NCBI GenBank assembly: GCA_046597185.1
Contig: JBKJLF010000183.1
Location: 1 to 6,125 of the forward strand
DNA length: 6,125 nucleotides
Source: CAMBDR01 sp046597185
Lineage (GTDB): Bacteria > Pseudomonadota > Gammaproteobacteria > Burkholderiales > Burkholderiaceae_D
Direction of reading: 5' to 3'
Below are positions 5,579 through 6,125 of the stretch, in pieces. Position numbers and translations under genes: made by a program. The stretch's first letter is position 1. Each line of letters opens with the position of its first letter. A model generated the notes under the pieces. The model did no database searches. It saw nothing but the letters and a program-made list of their open reading frames with translations, and had not been told where the DNA came from.

Positions 5579-6125
5579 ATGAAACCAGCGAACCCACTGA
5601 AGCAATGGCTGCCCACATGCATCTTCATCGCCTTGCTTGGCTGCCTGCAGGGCTGCGTCTCAACCGCTGTCAGCGACCCGGCCTTGCTCACGATAGATCA
5701 AGGCAGGCTGCCAGCGCCCGACACCGCGCTTGCCATTGAGGGGCTGGGGCCGTGCACCGACAGCCCGGATCGCACCCTGCATTTAAATTCAAAACAGCCG
5801 GTGACGGTGCTGGTGCACGGCTGTTTTGGCTCGGCCGGGCTGTTTCGCGCGCTGGCGCAGGTGTATGCCTTTCACGGCCAGCAAACGGCCTGCTTTAATT
5901 ACGACGACCGTGACGGCTTAATGCGCAGCTCCGGCCAGTTAAATCAGGCGCTGCAAACGCTGGCACCCAATCTACCGGGCCAGCAGATCACCCTGATCGG
6001 CCACAGCCAGGGCGGCTTGGATGCCCGCTACCTCATCTCGCGCTTGGGAATGGAGAATCAGGTCATCTCCCTGACGACCGTCGGGACGCCGCACCGGGGG
6101 ACTTCCCTCGCCGACTGGGGCATCA
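5579..6125 (+). CDS. Lipoprotein triacylglycerol lipase/esterase (alpha/beta hydrolase), runs off right edge
   Basis: The first 182 codons of an alpha/beta hydrolase of the bacterial lipase type, which hydrolyses ester bonds of lipids. The N-terminus is a lipoprotein signal: K2 and K8, a hydrophobic stretch with CIFIALLGC, and lipobox LQGC with Cys26 as the expected lipidated residue, so the mature protein is anchored to a membrane, probably the outer one. Then come the strand and oxyanion loop VTVLVHGCFGSAGLF (75-89), the nucleophile elbow TLIGHSQGG with Ser143 (138-146), and TTVGTPHRGTS, which is typical of lipases such as those of Pseudomonas and Burkholderia. The catalytic Asp and His would lie beyond the window. 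No strong ribosome site precedes ATG 5579; translation may be coupled to the small ORF ending 12 nt upstream. GC content rises sharply from here on, unlike the preceding spacer. Confidence 0.9.
   Translation, partial: MKPANPLKQWLPTCIFIALLGCLQGCVSTAVSDPALLTIDQGRLPAPDTALAIEGLGPCTDSPDRTLHLNSKQPVTVLVHGCFGSAGLFRALAQVYAFHGQQTACFNYDDRDGLMRSSGQLNQALQTLAPNLPGQQITLIGHSQGGLDARYLISRLGMENQVISLTTVGTPHRGTSLADWGI

Noticed and set aside
5419..5691. A 90-codon minus-strand open frame
   Set aside because: It lies antisense to the small ORF and the lipoprotein signal of the lipase, with no family resemblance.
1..6125. CRISPR arrays, tRNA or rRNA genes
   Set aside because: No regularly spaced repeats and no tRNA- or rRNA-like sequence were seen on either strand.

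Overview
The window looks like an accessory or rearranged stretch of a proteobacterial chromosome of roughly 50% GC. KaiC, PRC-barrel, DJ-1/PfpI and lipoprotein-lipase genes of this kind, together with the Shine-Dalgarno sites, fit Beta- or Gammaproteobacteria. I cannot name a genus from the sequence.

Layout. (1) Positions 1-901, minus strand: the N-terminal 300 codons of a two-domain KaiC-type ATPase, running off the left edge. (2) Positions 902-2019: about 1.1 kb with no intact gene. It holds the C-terminal remnant of one SRPBCC/AHSA1 protein (1270-1557) and a cluster of inverted repeats, including an imperfect palindrome (1906-1987) that resembles an integron attC site. (3) Positions 2020-2766, plus strand: an intact SRPBCC/AHSA1 gene followed by the first ~76 codons of a short-chain dehydrogenase that is cut off. 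(4) Positions 2744-5250, minus strand: three genes in the order PRC-barrel (truncated), membrane-tailed serine hydrolase of the beta-lactamase fold, and DJ-1/PfpI protein. A REP-like palindrome lies between the last two. (5) Positions 5438-6125, plus strand: a 42-codon small ORF with a good ribosome site, then the start of a lipoprotein lipase in the same frame, running off the right edge.

I see no single pathway linking these genes. The common theme is breakage and joining: two gene remnants (SRPBCC C-terminus, SDR N-terminus), one PRC-barrel gene cut short at a tandem hairpin repeat, cassette-like boundaries around the intact SRPBCC gene, and a REP-like element. The best leads are the possible cassette boundaries at 1906-1987 and 2458-2486, the REP-like palindrome at 3440-3479, and the PRC-barrel/serine-hydrolase overlap at 5011-5080. 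The sequence does not show a clear new multi-gene system.
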